This document shows, in pieces, positions 36,455 through 49,782 of a stretch of 64,000 nt of DNA. The DNA is taken from NCBI RefSeq assembly GCF_020497125.1, contig NC_059082.1, positions 29,348,965 through 29,412,964 on the forward strand, written 5' to 3'. Each line of letters begins with the position of its first letter. Positions within the stretch are counted from its first letter, which is position 1. The position numbers were made by a program, and so were the translations under genes. The notes beneath the pieces are model-generated. The model made no database searches. It was not told where the DNA came from and saw only the letters and a program-made list of their open reading frames with translations. Source of the DNA: Mauremys mutica. Its lineage: Eukaryota > Chordata > Testudines > Geoemydidae.

Positions 36455-37033
36455 TAAAGGTTTCTAACCATTAGAGGAGTGAAGTTCTGGAACAGCCTTC
36501 CAAGGGGAGTAGTGGGGGCAAATGACATATCTGGCTTTAAGACTAAGCTTGATAAGTTTATGGAGGGGATGGTATGATGGGATAGCCTAACTTTGTCAAT
36601 TAATTTGGCAATTGATCTTTGATTATCAGCAGGTAAGTATGCCCAGTGGTCTGTGATGGGATGTTAGATGGGATGGGATCTGAGTTACTACAGAGAATTC
36701 TTTCCTGGGTGCTGGCTGGTGACTCTTGCTCACATGCTCAGGGTTTAACTGATCACCATATTTGGGATCGGGAAGGAATTTTCCTCCAGGGCAGATTGGC
36801 AGAGGCCCTGGAGGTTCTTCCCCTTCCTCTGCAGCATGGGGCACGGGTCATTTGCTGGAGGATTCTCTGCAGCTTGAGGTCTTCAAACCACAATTTGAGG
36901 ACTTCAGTAACTCAGACATAGGTTAGGGGTTTGTTATAGAAGTGGGTGGGTGAGATTGTGTGGCCTGCATTGTGCAGGAGGTCAGACTAGATGATCATAA
37001 TGGTCCCTTCTGACCTTGAAGTCTGAGTCTATA
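36455..37033 (+). mobile_element. CR1 3'-end copy, heavily 5'-truncated
   Basis: It starts in the sequence GGTTTCTAACCATTAGAGG and ends CAGACTAGATGATCATAATG then GTCCC. It aligns by eye along its whole length with 30819-31365 of the larger CR1, so both belong to one lineage. Only the last codons and 3' UTR remain. Confidence 0.9.
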
Positions 37034-37572
37034 AGTAAAATGGAAAATTTTCTTTTTCTGACTTTCTTCTTCTCAATCTATATTAAGGAGCTGGTAGCAG
37101 GGACGCAGAATCTAATTCTCAGCAGTACCATCAGGGTTTCCGTGCTTTACTATTGTTTAATTTAAAAAGTGGAAACAGTTTGAACAGAATGAGCTGCTGA
37201 GTCCAATCATTTTTGGGACCCAGAAAATAAAAATGACCTTTTCTATATTGTGCATTTAGGTACTTGCTGGTTTTGAGATGATTAAACAAACTAATAGATA
37301 AACCCCATTAAATCCTGAAGAATTTTCTAATCCAGTAGACTGTGGTACAGTTTAGTTTCATCCATGCAAAGTAGTCTCTCTCTAATGATGACTTGTTTAA
37401 AGAGAATGAAAATATCTAAGAGACTATTCTTTGGAAGAAGAGTGATAGTACAAGAGAAAAGAATGTGAAATATCAGCCCCTTTGTTTAAAAATGTGAAAG
37501 GAAGAATCTCTCATATTATGGGAGAAAAGTTGAAGTAGGAGCAAATCTGGACTACTCCGTCACCCTCTAGAG

Positions 37573-37942
37573 CAGTGGTTCTTAACCTGGGTGCACGCAC
37601 CCCCTGGGGGTACAAGATGCCCTTTCTGGGGATGCGAGACATGCCAGATTTTTTAGAAGGTAAATCATCGAAAACACAAATTAAGCATGGTCACGTAAGT
37701 ACAACTACTTTGTTTCATCAAACCTATGTATTTATTAACATTATACATTTTTAACGATTACTGTGTTAAATTTTAACTGCAAAATTAAAATAAATATAGA
37801 ATTCTCTCTCTTTCATTCTATAGTTATGATATATCTAGGTTTAAAGAACTAACTGACTTCAATGATTTTTTGATAAGGGGTACGAGAACATATTTAGGAG
37901 AGCCAAAGGGATGCAGGCTGCAGTAAAGGTTAAGAACCACTG
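37573..37942. mobile_element. Complete hAT-type MITE with 8-bp target duplication
   Basis: The ends are CAGTGGTTCTTAACCT and AGGTTAAGAACCACTG. CTCTAGAG is duplicated exactly at 37565-37572 and 37943-37950. The interior is AT-rich and non-coding. It belongs to the same terminal type as the copy at 2479-2881 inside TJP1. Confidence 0.93.
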
Positions 37943-37950
37943 CTCTAGAG

Positions 37951-40900
37951 GAAGAAAGACTGTCGATTGAATAGAAGAATGCAGCAGCTGCAAGGATCTT
38001 GGAAAAGAAAATCACCCAGACTAGTAGACATGAATTTGTTCTATCTAGCAGGCATCTATGTTGTTACAGTGGGAGTGGAAATGTAACAGATGTAGAGTGA
38101 AATGTAATGATGTAGAACTTCACTATGCAGTACTGTAATCAGGGAGCTGCATAATGCTGACCCAAGGATGGTATAACTGGATGTTGAAGATCAGTGTGAA
38201 ACTCAGGATACAAGAACAGGGACTAAACCTGATACTTAAAACATTCTTAATGGGTAGTTTATTAATTATTTAAAGATGATTTGCTCTTCATGGATAAGAG
38301 GATCATTATTGGAGGAGACAGGCTTAAAACGTAGGTTCCGTTTGTAGTTCTTCTCCAAGGTATCTTTATGGAAGATTTAACTTTGGCCATTTTTAAGAAT
38401 TAAATTTATTGGGAGATAGGAGAATAGAAGGTTTTCACTCACTTTTGGCAAATGGCATTAATATGTGTTCAGCCTCTGTTCCACTGTTTCCTCTTGTGCC
38501 CTATTCCCACCCCAAATTCTAATCCTTTACATGATGGATTACCTGTAAATAAGGCGCTGTTTCTGTCATTGCTAGCAAGAGTGTCACGGGTTTCATGTTT
38601 TAAAATAACATCCATAACTAAACATACCAATCCCCAAATGTCAAGTAATCTGTGTGTGATAGTAGCTGCTGAACCAGTTTTACCAAGAACAGTGATGGTT
38701 GCAAGTTTAAAACTTTGCCGGTAGTGTGGAGAGGGAGATAAAGTGAACAGGATCTCTCATATAGGCTAGTGGTTTGTCATAGATTCCATAAATGCTACTG
38801 CTGCTGCAGTTCTGACCTTTTTTTAAAAAAAAGTCATGTAGGTTTCATGGCTGGTTTGAGAAGTTTCTGTGCAGTGTGGCTGCTCTTGCTTCCTCTACAG
38901 AGAAAGAAAAGCAACACTGCAGACAAGGCAACCAATCTCCTGCTGCCTCTGGGAGGCTGAACCAGCAAGCACTGAGATACTGGCTTGAAAAGTTTAAGGG
39001 ATCTTATTTAAATATTATTGAATAGTTCTAAACGGTTTTTTATACAAACTGAAGTGCTATTCTGACATAGTCAATTACTGTTGAAATTTACTGTAAACTC
39101 ATGACTTGCATTTCCCGCCTCCTAAGACAAGGTTGTGACTTTTCATATAAGTTACTTGACAAACCAGTATGTTTGTCCATAAGCAATGGCATTTGACTAA
39201 TCAACAGCAAGTGGATGTAACTTTGAGGGAAACATGCTATGCAAGTGGGAACATACTAAAAGAGTTTTTGGCATTTGAAAGGGTCAGATATCTTGCCCTT
39301 CATTAGCAACTTATGTGAGAGAATGTCAAAGCACTGCACAAATAATGAATTAAGCATCCCACCACTCTTAGGTATGTTAGGGGATTAAACTGAACAGGCT
39401 TGACTCTCTTCTCACATGCACCACTCTAAAATCAGAACTCCATTGAAGTCAGTGGTGTCAAACTGGTATAAAAAAGCCTAGTAGTTCATCTTCCACACTG
39501 TGTATTAATAGAGCGTGAGATAAATATGAATGCCTAGCAGCTTCATAAGGGGGTGTTTACGTTTACAGTGTATGTATTTTTGTTGTTATAGGTATTCTTT
39601 AATATAGAGTAAAAAACAAATTAAAGGAGAGGCTGGCTAGTCTTAGAGCTTGTAATAGATTTCCATTACAATTAGGAATAGCTTTACCAGATGGACGGCA
39701 GCTGATAATAGTGTGTTTCTAATTGGACTGTCATTTGTAAACAAGAAAAATGAAGGGAATCAGCTTGCCCCAAGACAGCTAGTACATACTATACATGTTT
39801 CTAATTAACCAACCAATAAGAAGTCTCTCCCTTTTGTTATCACCAATGAATGAGTAAAAGAAAGTCAGATATTTCAAGTAAAAATTTTAGTAATTATTTA
39901 ATACACTATAGTTCAGACACATTAAAAAATGTATATTTGGGGTTCTTCCTATAAAACAAGAACCATTCCCATGAAATAAATTTGCACAACTCCAGCAGAT
40001 TCCTCTATGTAGTGCATAGGGGATGGTAAGGAGTCAGATAATAGAATGATTATGTTCAGCTTTAGCCAGCAATGTTTAGTCTCCAGTGAACCTTGAAAGC
40101 GTAGATTCATAAGAGACTCCTTTCAGTGGTGAGTGATAGTCTATTTACAGATCCTTCAGTAATCATGTAGCCCAGCATTCTTAGTTTTCTGTCTTTTGGT
40201 GTCTTAGTTTGAATAACCATGTAGCCACTAGGGATGAATATAATCTTAAAATAATCAACCACATCACACTGGTCCAGGGAAGAGCTTGTGAAAAGCCATG
40301 AATGCATAATATTACATTCCTAAGGCGTTTAGCTTATTTTCATGCTCTTTCCTTCTAGTTGTTTCAGTGGTGTTGAGAAAATAGAATCTTCTTGTGTATT
40401 TTTCCTCACATCTCTAATATGATTTTCATGTCAAAGATTCTAGGAGAGTTTAATGAACTTCTTTCTATTTTTGGCAGTATATAGCGTGTTGCCTGCCTGA
40501 CCTTTTCAAATGTATATGTTGAATGTCAGGTCAGTGTATCCCTGCGCCATAAATTGCAGGGAAGGCAAGTAAACTCTAAGGATGAAGAAAAAGAGCAGGA
40601 AATATACCAAAATATGGGACACAGGCTTGAATTTAATGTCAACATTCAAACACTGCTAAACTTTGCCATTTTAAAAACCCAGATTGGGATGTGAATTCTT
40701 CTTTGCATTGCAATTCTGCATAAAGGCCCTAATCTAGGGTCATGACCCCATTGTAGTAGGCACCATGAACATGCATGTGCGCACACACTGTCTCTGCCTA
40801 AAGATTTTAGAAACCAAATAATTCTGTGGCTTGCATCCATTTTTATAGCTTAGAGGTGGGAGGGGCGTTAGGCTTTTTTAAAGATGGATAGAAATGGCAG

Positions 40901-42261
40901 TAGACTACAGCTCCCCAACCACAGCTTGAAACCTAAATAGCCACTTCTCGTTTTGCAAAAAAGTAATGCCATAAATAGAACTGCAGGTGAATGACTGTGG
41001 CTCTATTGAGAACTGACATCAGAGTTGCCAAAAGATGACACACCTTTGTAAATAAGCATTTTTTTCTTCTGACCCATTAATAGCTACAGTCTTTAAAAAA
41101 AAATTTAAGCTTTCACTTAAATTGCCCATTATGAGAGATCATTAATTGTTGCATCAGACACTTGAACAGATGAAGTACAGGTTGCCCATACTCACTTTCA
41201 TTTTCAACTGGAATCAGGAGCAAAGAGAAACTTTTTCATTCTTCCCTACCAAGATGTCAATTTTCTTTATTTATCAAGATGTATCACATCTTTTATTGCC
41301 CTTTTGTAGGCAGATACCGGTACTTAGTTCGAAATATTTGGGAAGGTTCTTTACTGTGCTTGGTTTGTTTAATTTAATAGGAATATCGTGGTTTGAGTGA
41401 AACAAGATAAAGCCATTAGACACATCAGAATCGTAAACAACATAAAATCTCTTGAAAGTTCCTGCTGCCACTAGAAAGATCTTTTAGTTCAGCTACAAAG
41501 CCTTGGGGAGACGATGAAATAGGAAGCAAGAGTTCCTTTATGCAGGGTAGTACATTGTGCTGTCTCTCAAACTGTTCCACCTCAGTATAAATTCTCTCTT
41601 CCTTTGGAATTTGTTTTGGGCTACTACTGGTTCTTTAGGTGCACAGGACTGATTAACCGATCTGGGAAATATCTGACTTGTGCTCTGACACAGCCAAATC
41701 TACCCAAGCTATTGCACCTAATTTGTCTTCATGTTGGACTTGTAGGAACGGTTAACTCCTCTGAAGAAAACTGGATACAAAGTCTTATAAAGGGATTCAC
41801 TGTGGCACAAGAAGAATGGTTTCCTGAAGCGTATGCAAAACTGACCGTATTTTAAGTATTTGCTTCTAAATTTGAAACCGCTAAGGCCTGTTAGAAGAAT
41901 ATAATATCTGCATTTTCTACTTGAGTGTAGGGAAGTTTAATTTATATGAACTGATACAGGATCTGCCATGCAAAAATTAAGATTTTTTTTTAATTTAATA
42001 CTGTAGTCTGGTTGTCTCAAATTCTAAAACAGATTTGTCAGCCCCCCCTCTTTTGCGGAGGGAGAGGGGGGCAGAACAATGTATTTTCTCAAGATCTGGC
42101 CAAAACTGAACACACAAAATTGACCTTTTAAAAGCTGGGATCCCATAACAAAATATATAAACTTCATTTTTCTGACTTCTAAAATCAAGGACTGCTGCTG
42201 AAGTGAAAGATATTTGCTCTTTGACTAGGTTCAAATTAAAGCATTTTTAGATATTTAGCAG
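37951..42261. other. Intergenic AT-rich sequence, no gene seen
   Basis: I found neither a recognisable exon nor a mobile element in this stretch. Short open frames on both strands lack any family signature. Confidence 0.55.
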
Positions 42262-42954
42262 TTTGGATCTTCTGATAGACTCAGGCCAGTTGGGAACAGC
42301 AGAGTAGTAGAAGGGGGATATACTGGCCACTGGATAAGCAGTTTTCTGTTCCCTGAGTGACCAGAGCAGGGGCTGTTCCAGGCTAATGGGAACACCTGAC
42401 TCCAATTAACCTGCTAAGAGTCAGGTGAGGCTGTTAAGCACCTGACTCTAATTAAGGCCCTTCTGATGCTATAAAAGGTCACACTCCAGTCAGGCCAAAG
42501 GGAGCCAGAGGAGAGGAAGTGCGTGCGAGGAACTGGGAGCAAGAGATGTGCAGGAAGCTAAGCACGAGTAGGCATACTGCTGGAGAACTGAGAAGTACAA
42601 GCATTATCAGACATCAGGAGGAAGGTCTGGTGGTGAGGACAAAGAAGGTGTTGGGAGGAGACCATGGGGAAATAGCCCAGGGAGTTGTAGCTGTCGCGCA
42701 ACTGTACCAGGAGGCACTCTAGACAGCTGCAGTCCACAGGGACCTGGGCTGGAACCCGGAGTAGAGGGTGGGCCTGGGTTCCCCCCAAACCTTCCAACTC
42801 CTGATCAAACACAGGAGGAATTGACCTGGACTGTGGCTTCTACCAGAGGGGAAGGTCTCTGGGCTGTTTCCCGACCCACAGGGTGAATCTGTGAGGCGAG
42901 CAAATCCGCCAATAAGCGCAGGACCCACCCAGGTAGGGGAGGAACTTTGTCACA
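42262..42954 (+). repeat. LTR-like repeat with promoter
   Basis: I recognise this block (GTGACCAGAGCAGGGGCTGT, later CAATAAGCGCAGGACCCACC, ending in TTTGTCACA) as a common turtle repeat that behaves like an ERV LTR. It has a good TATA box (CTATAAAAGG, 42469-42478) about 30 bases before a purine-rich leader. A 68-codon frame at 42519-42722 lies downstream of the TATA, but I see no protein family in it. I found no target duplication. Confidence 0.55.
42470..42477 (+). promoter_or_regulatory. TATA box of LTR-like repeat
   Basis: TATAAAAG lies in the middle of the repeat. Transcription would start about 25-30 bases downstream, near the GGTCACACTCCAGTCAG sequence. Confidence 0.5.
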
Positions 42955-44949
42955 ATCTTTATAGACAAGTAATCTCAAAACATCCACCTAAAACATCAGT
43001 TAATGACTCTTATTCAATCTAGATTAGACAATGGTATATTATTATGGAGATATAAAAATTCATGTAAGGATTTTGCATTCCCCCCACCTCCACTCCCAAT
43101 TGGGGTTTTATATGGTTAATTAAATAGATTATACATTTAGATACATTTGATCTTCTTTTCATTTTTATTGTCTTTGAACTATAAATGGTAATATTGCCAT
43201 CAGCAACAGAAGTTTAGTTTCAGATGTTTTATAAATATCCTCATCTAGGGTATGTATTGTGTTAACACCAAAATAATAGAATCAATTGCACATCTGCCAC
43301 CTTCCCTTTGCTGCTTCTCCCCCACACTGCAATTTGAGGACAGACTGAATGAATTTAAATTAAGGTAAGGCACCAAAAATTTAACTACAATAAATAATGT
43401 TATTTATTGTAGTTAAATTTTTGTTCTGTTAAACTATTTTCTGCACTCTGACCAAAGTGACACACTAAACTGAAGCCAACCCTCTTAAAAATATAAGGTT
43501 TGATTCTGCAAATCATATGAATAGTCGCACTGAAGTCAAAGTACCTTCCTAAGTAAGGTTTACAGATCCAAATTCATATACCACACTTGTTAGAAGTAAC
43601 AATTCTCTTCATAAGAAAGTTCTGCACTTAACAGAATTCTACCACTATATAAAAAGACTATAGCACTTACCCTGAGATTCAGAATTATATATTACCCTTT
43701 TCCATTCTGTAGAAAGTATGTGTTTTAATCAGAAATGCTGATAAGATTTTGAAATAGTATGATTTGTTTCTTTAATTATAGTGGATTTTATACAGAATTG
43801 TGTATTAGTCACGTAAGTTAGTAAGAGAATGGATCACAATAATATTACTACAATGTATAATATAATGATTTTCCACTTTGAAAGAGTTGCTGCATCATCA
43901 CGTTACTAAAAACCAACCTACAAGCTATACCTTTAACTAGAAGAATTACTCAGTTTATCATTTCTGTCTTTATTATAGATGGTAACATGTTACTTTATGT
44001 GGCAGACCATCATTCTTTTGAGTTTCATTTGGAAAAAACACTAATTGTTAAGAAGTTGCCATTCATGTGAATGTCATATATATTGTAGATAGTCACCAAC
44101 TGTAGTGCAATCATCAATTTTTTTAAGAGCCAAAATTAAACTGCAATAGTTCTGTGTTATCTTTGAACACATTTCCATGATGGGGTTAATAATTTTTAAA
44201 AACATTTTTTATGCATCAGTGTTTCATGGATTTTTTTTAAGTCATCTTTCATTGTTTTAAAAGCCCACTAATACAAGCAAATCTAAGTCTTTAGAAGGCT
44301 AATTCAAAATGCTAAGAAAGCAATGCTACAACTGCATTGTACATTAGCAGTGCTTAGGTATCCTTTTTACTAGTTATTAACCCATGCCTGACACCTTACA
44401 AATACATGTAAATTGGATTCTATTTAAGTTATTGTGAAACAATATCTGAGAAGTATGAATCCCATACTCAGTAAAACTGAACTATGGAACGTAACAGTAA
44501 GTCTGCTGGCTCCTGGAATTAGCTGATTTCTCAAGAAGAAATCAGAGAGATGGAATACTAGTAATAGAGCCCAGGTGAAGTTGCACAATGGACATTAATA
44601 CAATGCCAACTGACTATAATTAGAGCCAAAGCAAAAAATAAACCTCATGGCAATTGGAAGAAAAGCCTTCTTTACTCAAAACAGTCCAAATCTCATTAGC
44701 CAAGTCAAGTATGGATTGGAGTCTTCTCCAGAGGGCCAAACCCCTTTATCTTTATTTAGTCCATAGTGAAGCTTTTCATTTTTTCAGAAAGGCATAGAGA
44801 ACCTCTCCCACTCATCAAGCTGCTGCCAGGCTGCAGGCCTGAATCAGAGCGGGGAAAAGCCTGCCTGAAGTTCAGCCTGAGTTTTGCCTTAGACTGGCTC
44901 AGTTTCTCTGAGGTTTTCTCACTCATCCAATGTTTGCCTGTTGATACAG
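42955..44949. other. Intergenic AT-rich sequence with one perfect hairpin
   Basis: No gene is recognised. A 23-bp perfect inverted repeat with a two-base loop lies at 43375-43422. Confidence 0.6.
43375..43422. repeat. Perfect 23-bp inverted repeat with 2-base loop
   Basis: The left arm 43375-43397 (AAAAATTTAACTACAATAAA then TAA) is exactly complementary to 43400-43422, with only TG between the arms. It is AT-rich. Confidence 0.95.
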
Positions 44950-47017
44950 GGTATGTCTACACTACGGGATTATTCCGATTTTACAGAAACCGGTTTAGTA
45001 AAACAGATTGTATAAAGTCGAGTGAACGCAGCCACACTAAGCACATTAATTCGGCGGTGTGCGTCCATGTACCGAGGCTAGCGTCGATTTCCGGAGCGTT
45101 GCACTGTGGGTAGCTATCCTGTAGCTATCCCATAGTTCCCGCAGTCTCCCCCCCCATTGGAATTCTGGGTTGAGATCGCAATGCATGATGGGGCAAAAAC
45201 AGTGTCGCGGGTGATTCTGGGTAAATGTCGTCACTCAATCCTTCCTCCGTGAAAGCAAAGACGGACAATCATTTCGCGCCCTTTTTCACCTGGATTGCCC
45301 TGGCAGACGCCATAGCATGGCAACCATGGAGCCTGTTTTGCCTTTTGTCACTGTCACCGTATGTGTACTGGATGCTGCTGACAGAGGCGGTACTGCAGTG
45401 CTACACAGCAGCATTCATTTGCCTTTGCAAGGTAGCAGAGACAATTACCATCCCTATTGCACCATCTGCCACTGTAAATTGATGAGATGATGGTTATCAA
45501 TCCTGTTGTACCGTCTGCTGCTGTCATGGGTGCTCCGGGCTGGCCTTACTGAGGTCGGCCGGGGGCGCATGGACAAAAATGGGAATGACTCCCTGGGTCA
45601 TTCCCTTCTTTGTTTTGTCTAAAAATAGTCAGTCCTGCCTAGAATATGGGGCAAGTGTACTAGAGAACCAGAGAGCACTGCCGCTCCGTGTCAGAGCCCC
45701 AGAGATCCCGCAAAAATGATGAGCTGCATGCCATTCTAGGGGATGCCCCTGCAACAACCCCACGCGTTGCTTCCCTCCTCCCACAACCCTCCTGGGCTAC
45801 TGTGGCAGTGTCCCCCCATTTGTGTGATGAAGTAATAAATAATGCAGGAATAAGAAACACTGACTTTTAGTGAGATAAAATGAGGGGGAGGCAGCCTCCC
45901 GCTGCTATGCTAGTCCAGGCAGTACAGAATCTTTTCTTTAGACATGAAAGGCGGGGGGGGGGGCTGATGGAGCTCAGCCCCCAGTTGCTGTGATGAGGAC
46001 GGTTACCAATCCTTTTGTACCATCTGCCGGGAATGACCAGGAGTCATTCATATTTTTACCCAGGCGCCCCCGGCCGACCTCACCGAGGCCAGCCAGGAGC
46101 ACTCACGGGCTGATGATGACGATGGATAGCAGTCATATTGTACCGTCTGCCACCGGGAAGGGGATGCTGGTGTTCAGCGCTGCAGCACCCCGTCTACCAG
46201 CAGCATGCAGTAGACAAAGGGTGACATTGAAAAAAGGTGAGAAACGATTCTTTTCCCTTTTCTTTCGGGGGGGGGAAGGGTTTAAATTGACGACATATAC
46301 CCTGAAACACCCGGGAAAATGTTTTTGACCCTTCAGGTATTTGGAGCTCAGCCAAGAATGCAAATGCTTTTCGGAGACTGCAGGGACTGTGGGATAGCTG
46401 GAGTCCTCAGTACCCCTCCCTCCCTCCCTCCATGAGCGTCCATTTGATTCTTTGGCTTTCCGTTATGCTTCTCACGCAGCACTGTGCTGAGTCCCTGCTG
46501 TGGCCTCTGTCTATCATAGCTTGGAGATTTTTTCAAATGCTTTGTCATTTCGTCTTCTGTAACGGAGCTCTGATAGAACAGATTTGTCTCCCCATACAGC
46601 GATCAGATCCAGTATCTCCCGTACAGTCCATGCTGGAGCTCTTTTTGGATTTGGGACTGCATCGCCACCCATGATTAGAGCTCCATGCTGGGCAAACAGG
46701 AAATGAAATTCAAAAGTTCGCGGGGCTTTTCCTGTCTACCTGGCCAGTGCATCCGAGTTCAGATTGCTTTCCAGAGTAGTCACAATGGTGCACTGTAGGA
46801 TACTGCCCGGAGGCCAATACCGTCGATTTGTGGCCACACTAACCCTAATCCGACATGGCAATACCGATTTCAGCGCTACTCTCGTCGGGGAGGAGTACAG
46901 AAATCGGTTTAAAGAGCCCTTTATATCGATATAAAGGGCCTCATTGTGTGGACGGGTGCAGGGTTAAATCAGTTTAACGCTGCTAAATTCGGTTTAAACG
47001 CGTAGTGTAGACCAGAC
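44950..47017. mobile_element. 2.07-kb non-autonomous DNA transposon, GTCTACACT-ended
   Basis: The ends GGTATGTCTACACTACG and CGTAGTGTAGACCAGAC are inverted, with TACAG directly repeated outside (44945-44949 and 47018-47022). I recognise the interior as a frequent turtle repeat. It holds no transposase. It does hold arms of about 75 bp in inverted order (45528-45604 against 46031-46104), four copies of a unit of about 35 bp containing CCATCTGCC or CCGTCTGC, and a 24-bp perfect palindrome (46916-46939). The superfamily cannot be fixed by eye, and the ends resemble the shorter MITEs near 22251 and 22870. Confidence 0.8.
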
Positions 47018-49782
47018 TACAGCCTCTTCAGTCTCGCTGCATTCCTCAGGCTTTGTAAAACCAGCTACTTTTAAGTTTGGAATAGATGCATTTTCTAAGC
47101 CAAATTCATCTCAGGTATAACCCTAATGGAGTTACATCAGAGAAGAATTTTGGTCCTTTCTCCATATCTTTATTTCCTATTGTCTCTGGATCATCTACTG
47201 TATCTTGAGGGCCCTTTCCCCAGACTTAATACTTTGAATAGATGTTATGGGGGCAGTGCTGATATCAGTCCCCATCTGCAAAGCAAACCATTAACTCCTC
47301 TTGTATGGGATTTGTATGCCCCATCAAAGAGAATCTACTGCAGTCTCCACCTTCCAGCAAAAGGTACTGATCTTCTCCACACCTCTATTGTGCATTAGAT
47401 CAGTTGTGGACCCCCAGCTCATATAACTGCCTGGGTTTTGTTTTTCTTACAGCTTCTTAAACAGGCTCTGGGATTTAGACCACAGTTACTGATTATATAA
47501 GATCTTACAGTCAGAGATCACTCTACATTTGACAGGAAGGTTATTTTAGATGTACTCTTATCTTGAACAGCAAAACAGGACAAAATACATATAAAAATTT
47601 CAACCAAGCACAGTGAGAAATTATCCCAATTACTGTTTTGTAAACAAAAAAATTCAATACTGAGTGTAGATAGTCTAAAGTCTTTAATATTCTCAGCAAC
47701 TTCTTTGTCAAAACAAAAAATGGAATAAGATTTGTCTACATGAAATGAAATAATGGAATGTTGCATTATTCATTATCATAGTGCTTATTGTGACCAGAAT
47801 GTAGAAAAACTGAATCCAATTAAATGCACTGAAGAATGGCAGCAGATTAAGTTGACCAGAGATGTTTAAGAAAAATTTACCCTTTAAAACCTTTGTTCTT
47901 TTCTAACAGATGCGCTGCCATTTACATTGCCAATTCCTACTTCTTCAGAGGCCATAAATGAAGTATTGACAGGAGAAAGAAACATTTACACCTTACAACC
48001 AGGGATTCATGTATTCTGAGACCCTATAGGACTGAATTTCCCAGCAATGTTAATTTAATATCTCCATGAAATCCCATTTATTTCCATACCTCTCTACCTC
48101 CCACTTCTGCAGAAAATCCCAACAAACTCTACTACTTGTAGTGGGGGGGGTGGGTGGGAAACAGCCATCATCAAAATGGTCATAGACAAATCTTCAATTA
48201 TTCTTTGTACAGGTCTGAACTGCCTTCTTTTGTCCAGGTGGCCTGTCTCTGAACCTCTTTTCCTACACATGCCAGGAAAGGAGAGGGCTTGCAGCCAGTT
48301 TCAGCAGCTCATGACCCTGGTTCCCCGCATCTTGATTGCTCTGCTGTTCTCCAGGTAATCCAGCTCACCAGCCAAATTTATATATTTTTGGCTCCCCCTT
48401 GATCCCTGGTGGCAAGCTGCATTACAGCTCTGGCTCCATGGACGAGTGCAGAGCGAACACACTATAATCAAATTAACTCACAATTATGGAAGAATGCTGG
48501 AAAACAAGAGGCAGCCTCAGGTCCTAGCAGGGCAGAGAGACAAAACAAAATAGTATGCCTGGCTGCAGCAAAGTTCCAGCTCCTGCCATTGAGCAAGCTA
48601 TCCTTAGTTCCCCAAAATCTAAGGGGTAACTGTCAGCCCATTTAACTGTGCCAAAGGTTACAGGCCTACCATACTTAACCATATTTATGTGAACTTGCTT
48701 AAGCTAATGTTTTACGAGATACAGGCCTATAGGTTCCTTGCACTACAGAGGAATATAATAAAGGCAAGCAGGCAAGCCATCCCTATGGGATGAAGTGAGA
48801 AGAAGAATTCTTGGACTTCCCAGCCTTTACACTAAATACAATCCATAAACTCGCATGACTGACTAATATATAGAGCCAATCACTCCCCATATCCTCACTC
48901 ACAAAGCAAACAAAACTGTAAGAAGTAGCTGAACTTGGGTATTAGCAGCCATGAATGCAGCACAAAATTGAATCAGGACAGACAGCCTTCACCTGCTTTG
49001 CTACTCCATTTTAACTGCTGTCTGTTGGTGGGGAGCAGGTTGAAATACACTGGTCCCCTCTCATTAGATTGTGACTCACCGCAAGTGGTTCTAACATTTC
49101 AGAATTGTTGACAGCAACTCAGCTGAGTTTGCAGTGCATATCAGTAAGATTTTTAGATGTCTACTATGTTTTGTAAGGAAAGATATTTAATTCAGTATTA
49201 ACTCAGTTCTGGTGACTTTTTCTCTAGTTAGATCAAGTAACCTAGATTGCAAGCTCTTTGGGGGGCATGAGCAAAGAATGTCTCTGTTATATGTCTGAAC
49301 AGTCATTTGGGGAACAGGCTTGAATTATAATGCAAAAATAAAAATAATAGCTTCGCAGAGTTTCTACTTTTTTTTTTAAAGCCACACACAAAGTTGCTGT
49401 GTCCAATGCAAGCTGCTGTTTGAATTTTTCAAACAGATATGACAATGGCAGATATGGGAGGCCCCACTAGAAAACATAAAACAGGGTTAAAAAAGAAATA
49501 TTCTGTATGCACAACAAATCCCAGTTATTCTACCTGAGCGATACTAATTAGCCCATTCTGGGTTGCTGTTACTGACATTTCAGTCATATGGTTTCCTCAG
49601 TACAAATTACAATATACTGCAAGGAAGTTTGTAAGTATGTCACAGTAGATCAGAGAGAGAGAGAGAGAACGTGAGCGTGCATTTTCCTCTCTATGCTCAT
49701 AGGAAAGACTTTTCCCTGTACAGTAAGGCTTTTGGACTCTGGCAACTTCAAATTATGCCATTGTAATGTATCCAGATGCAAA
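47018..49782. other. Intergenic sequence 5' of the provirus
   Basis: No gene is recognised. A possible terminal-exon-like stretch at 47910-48019 is discussed as a finding. A short GA repeat lies at about 49653-49668. Confidence 0.55.

Noticed and set aside
46133..46674. Several open frames of 60-112 codons on both strands at 45990-46674
   Set aside because: They fall inside the non-autonomous transposon at 44950-47017 and have no transposase or other motif.
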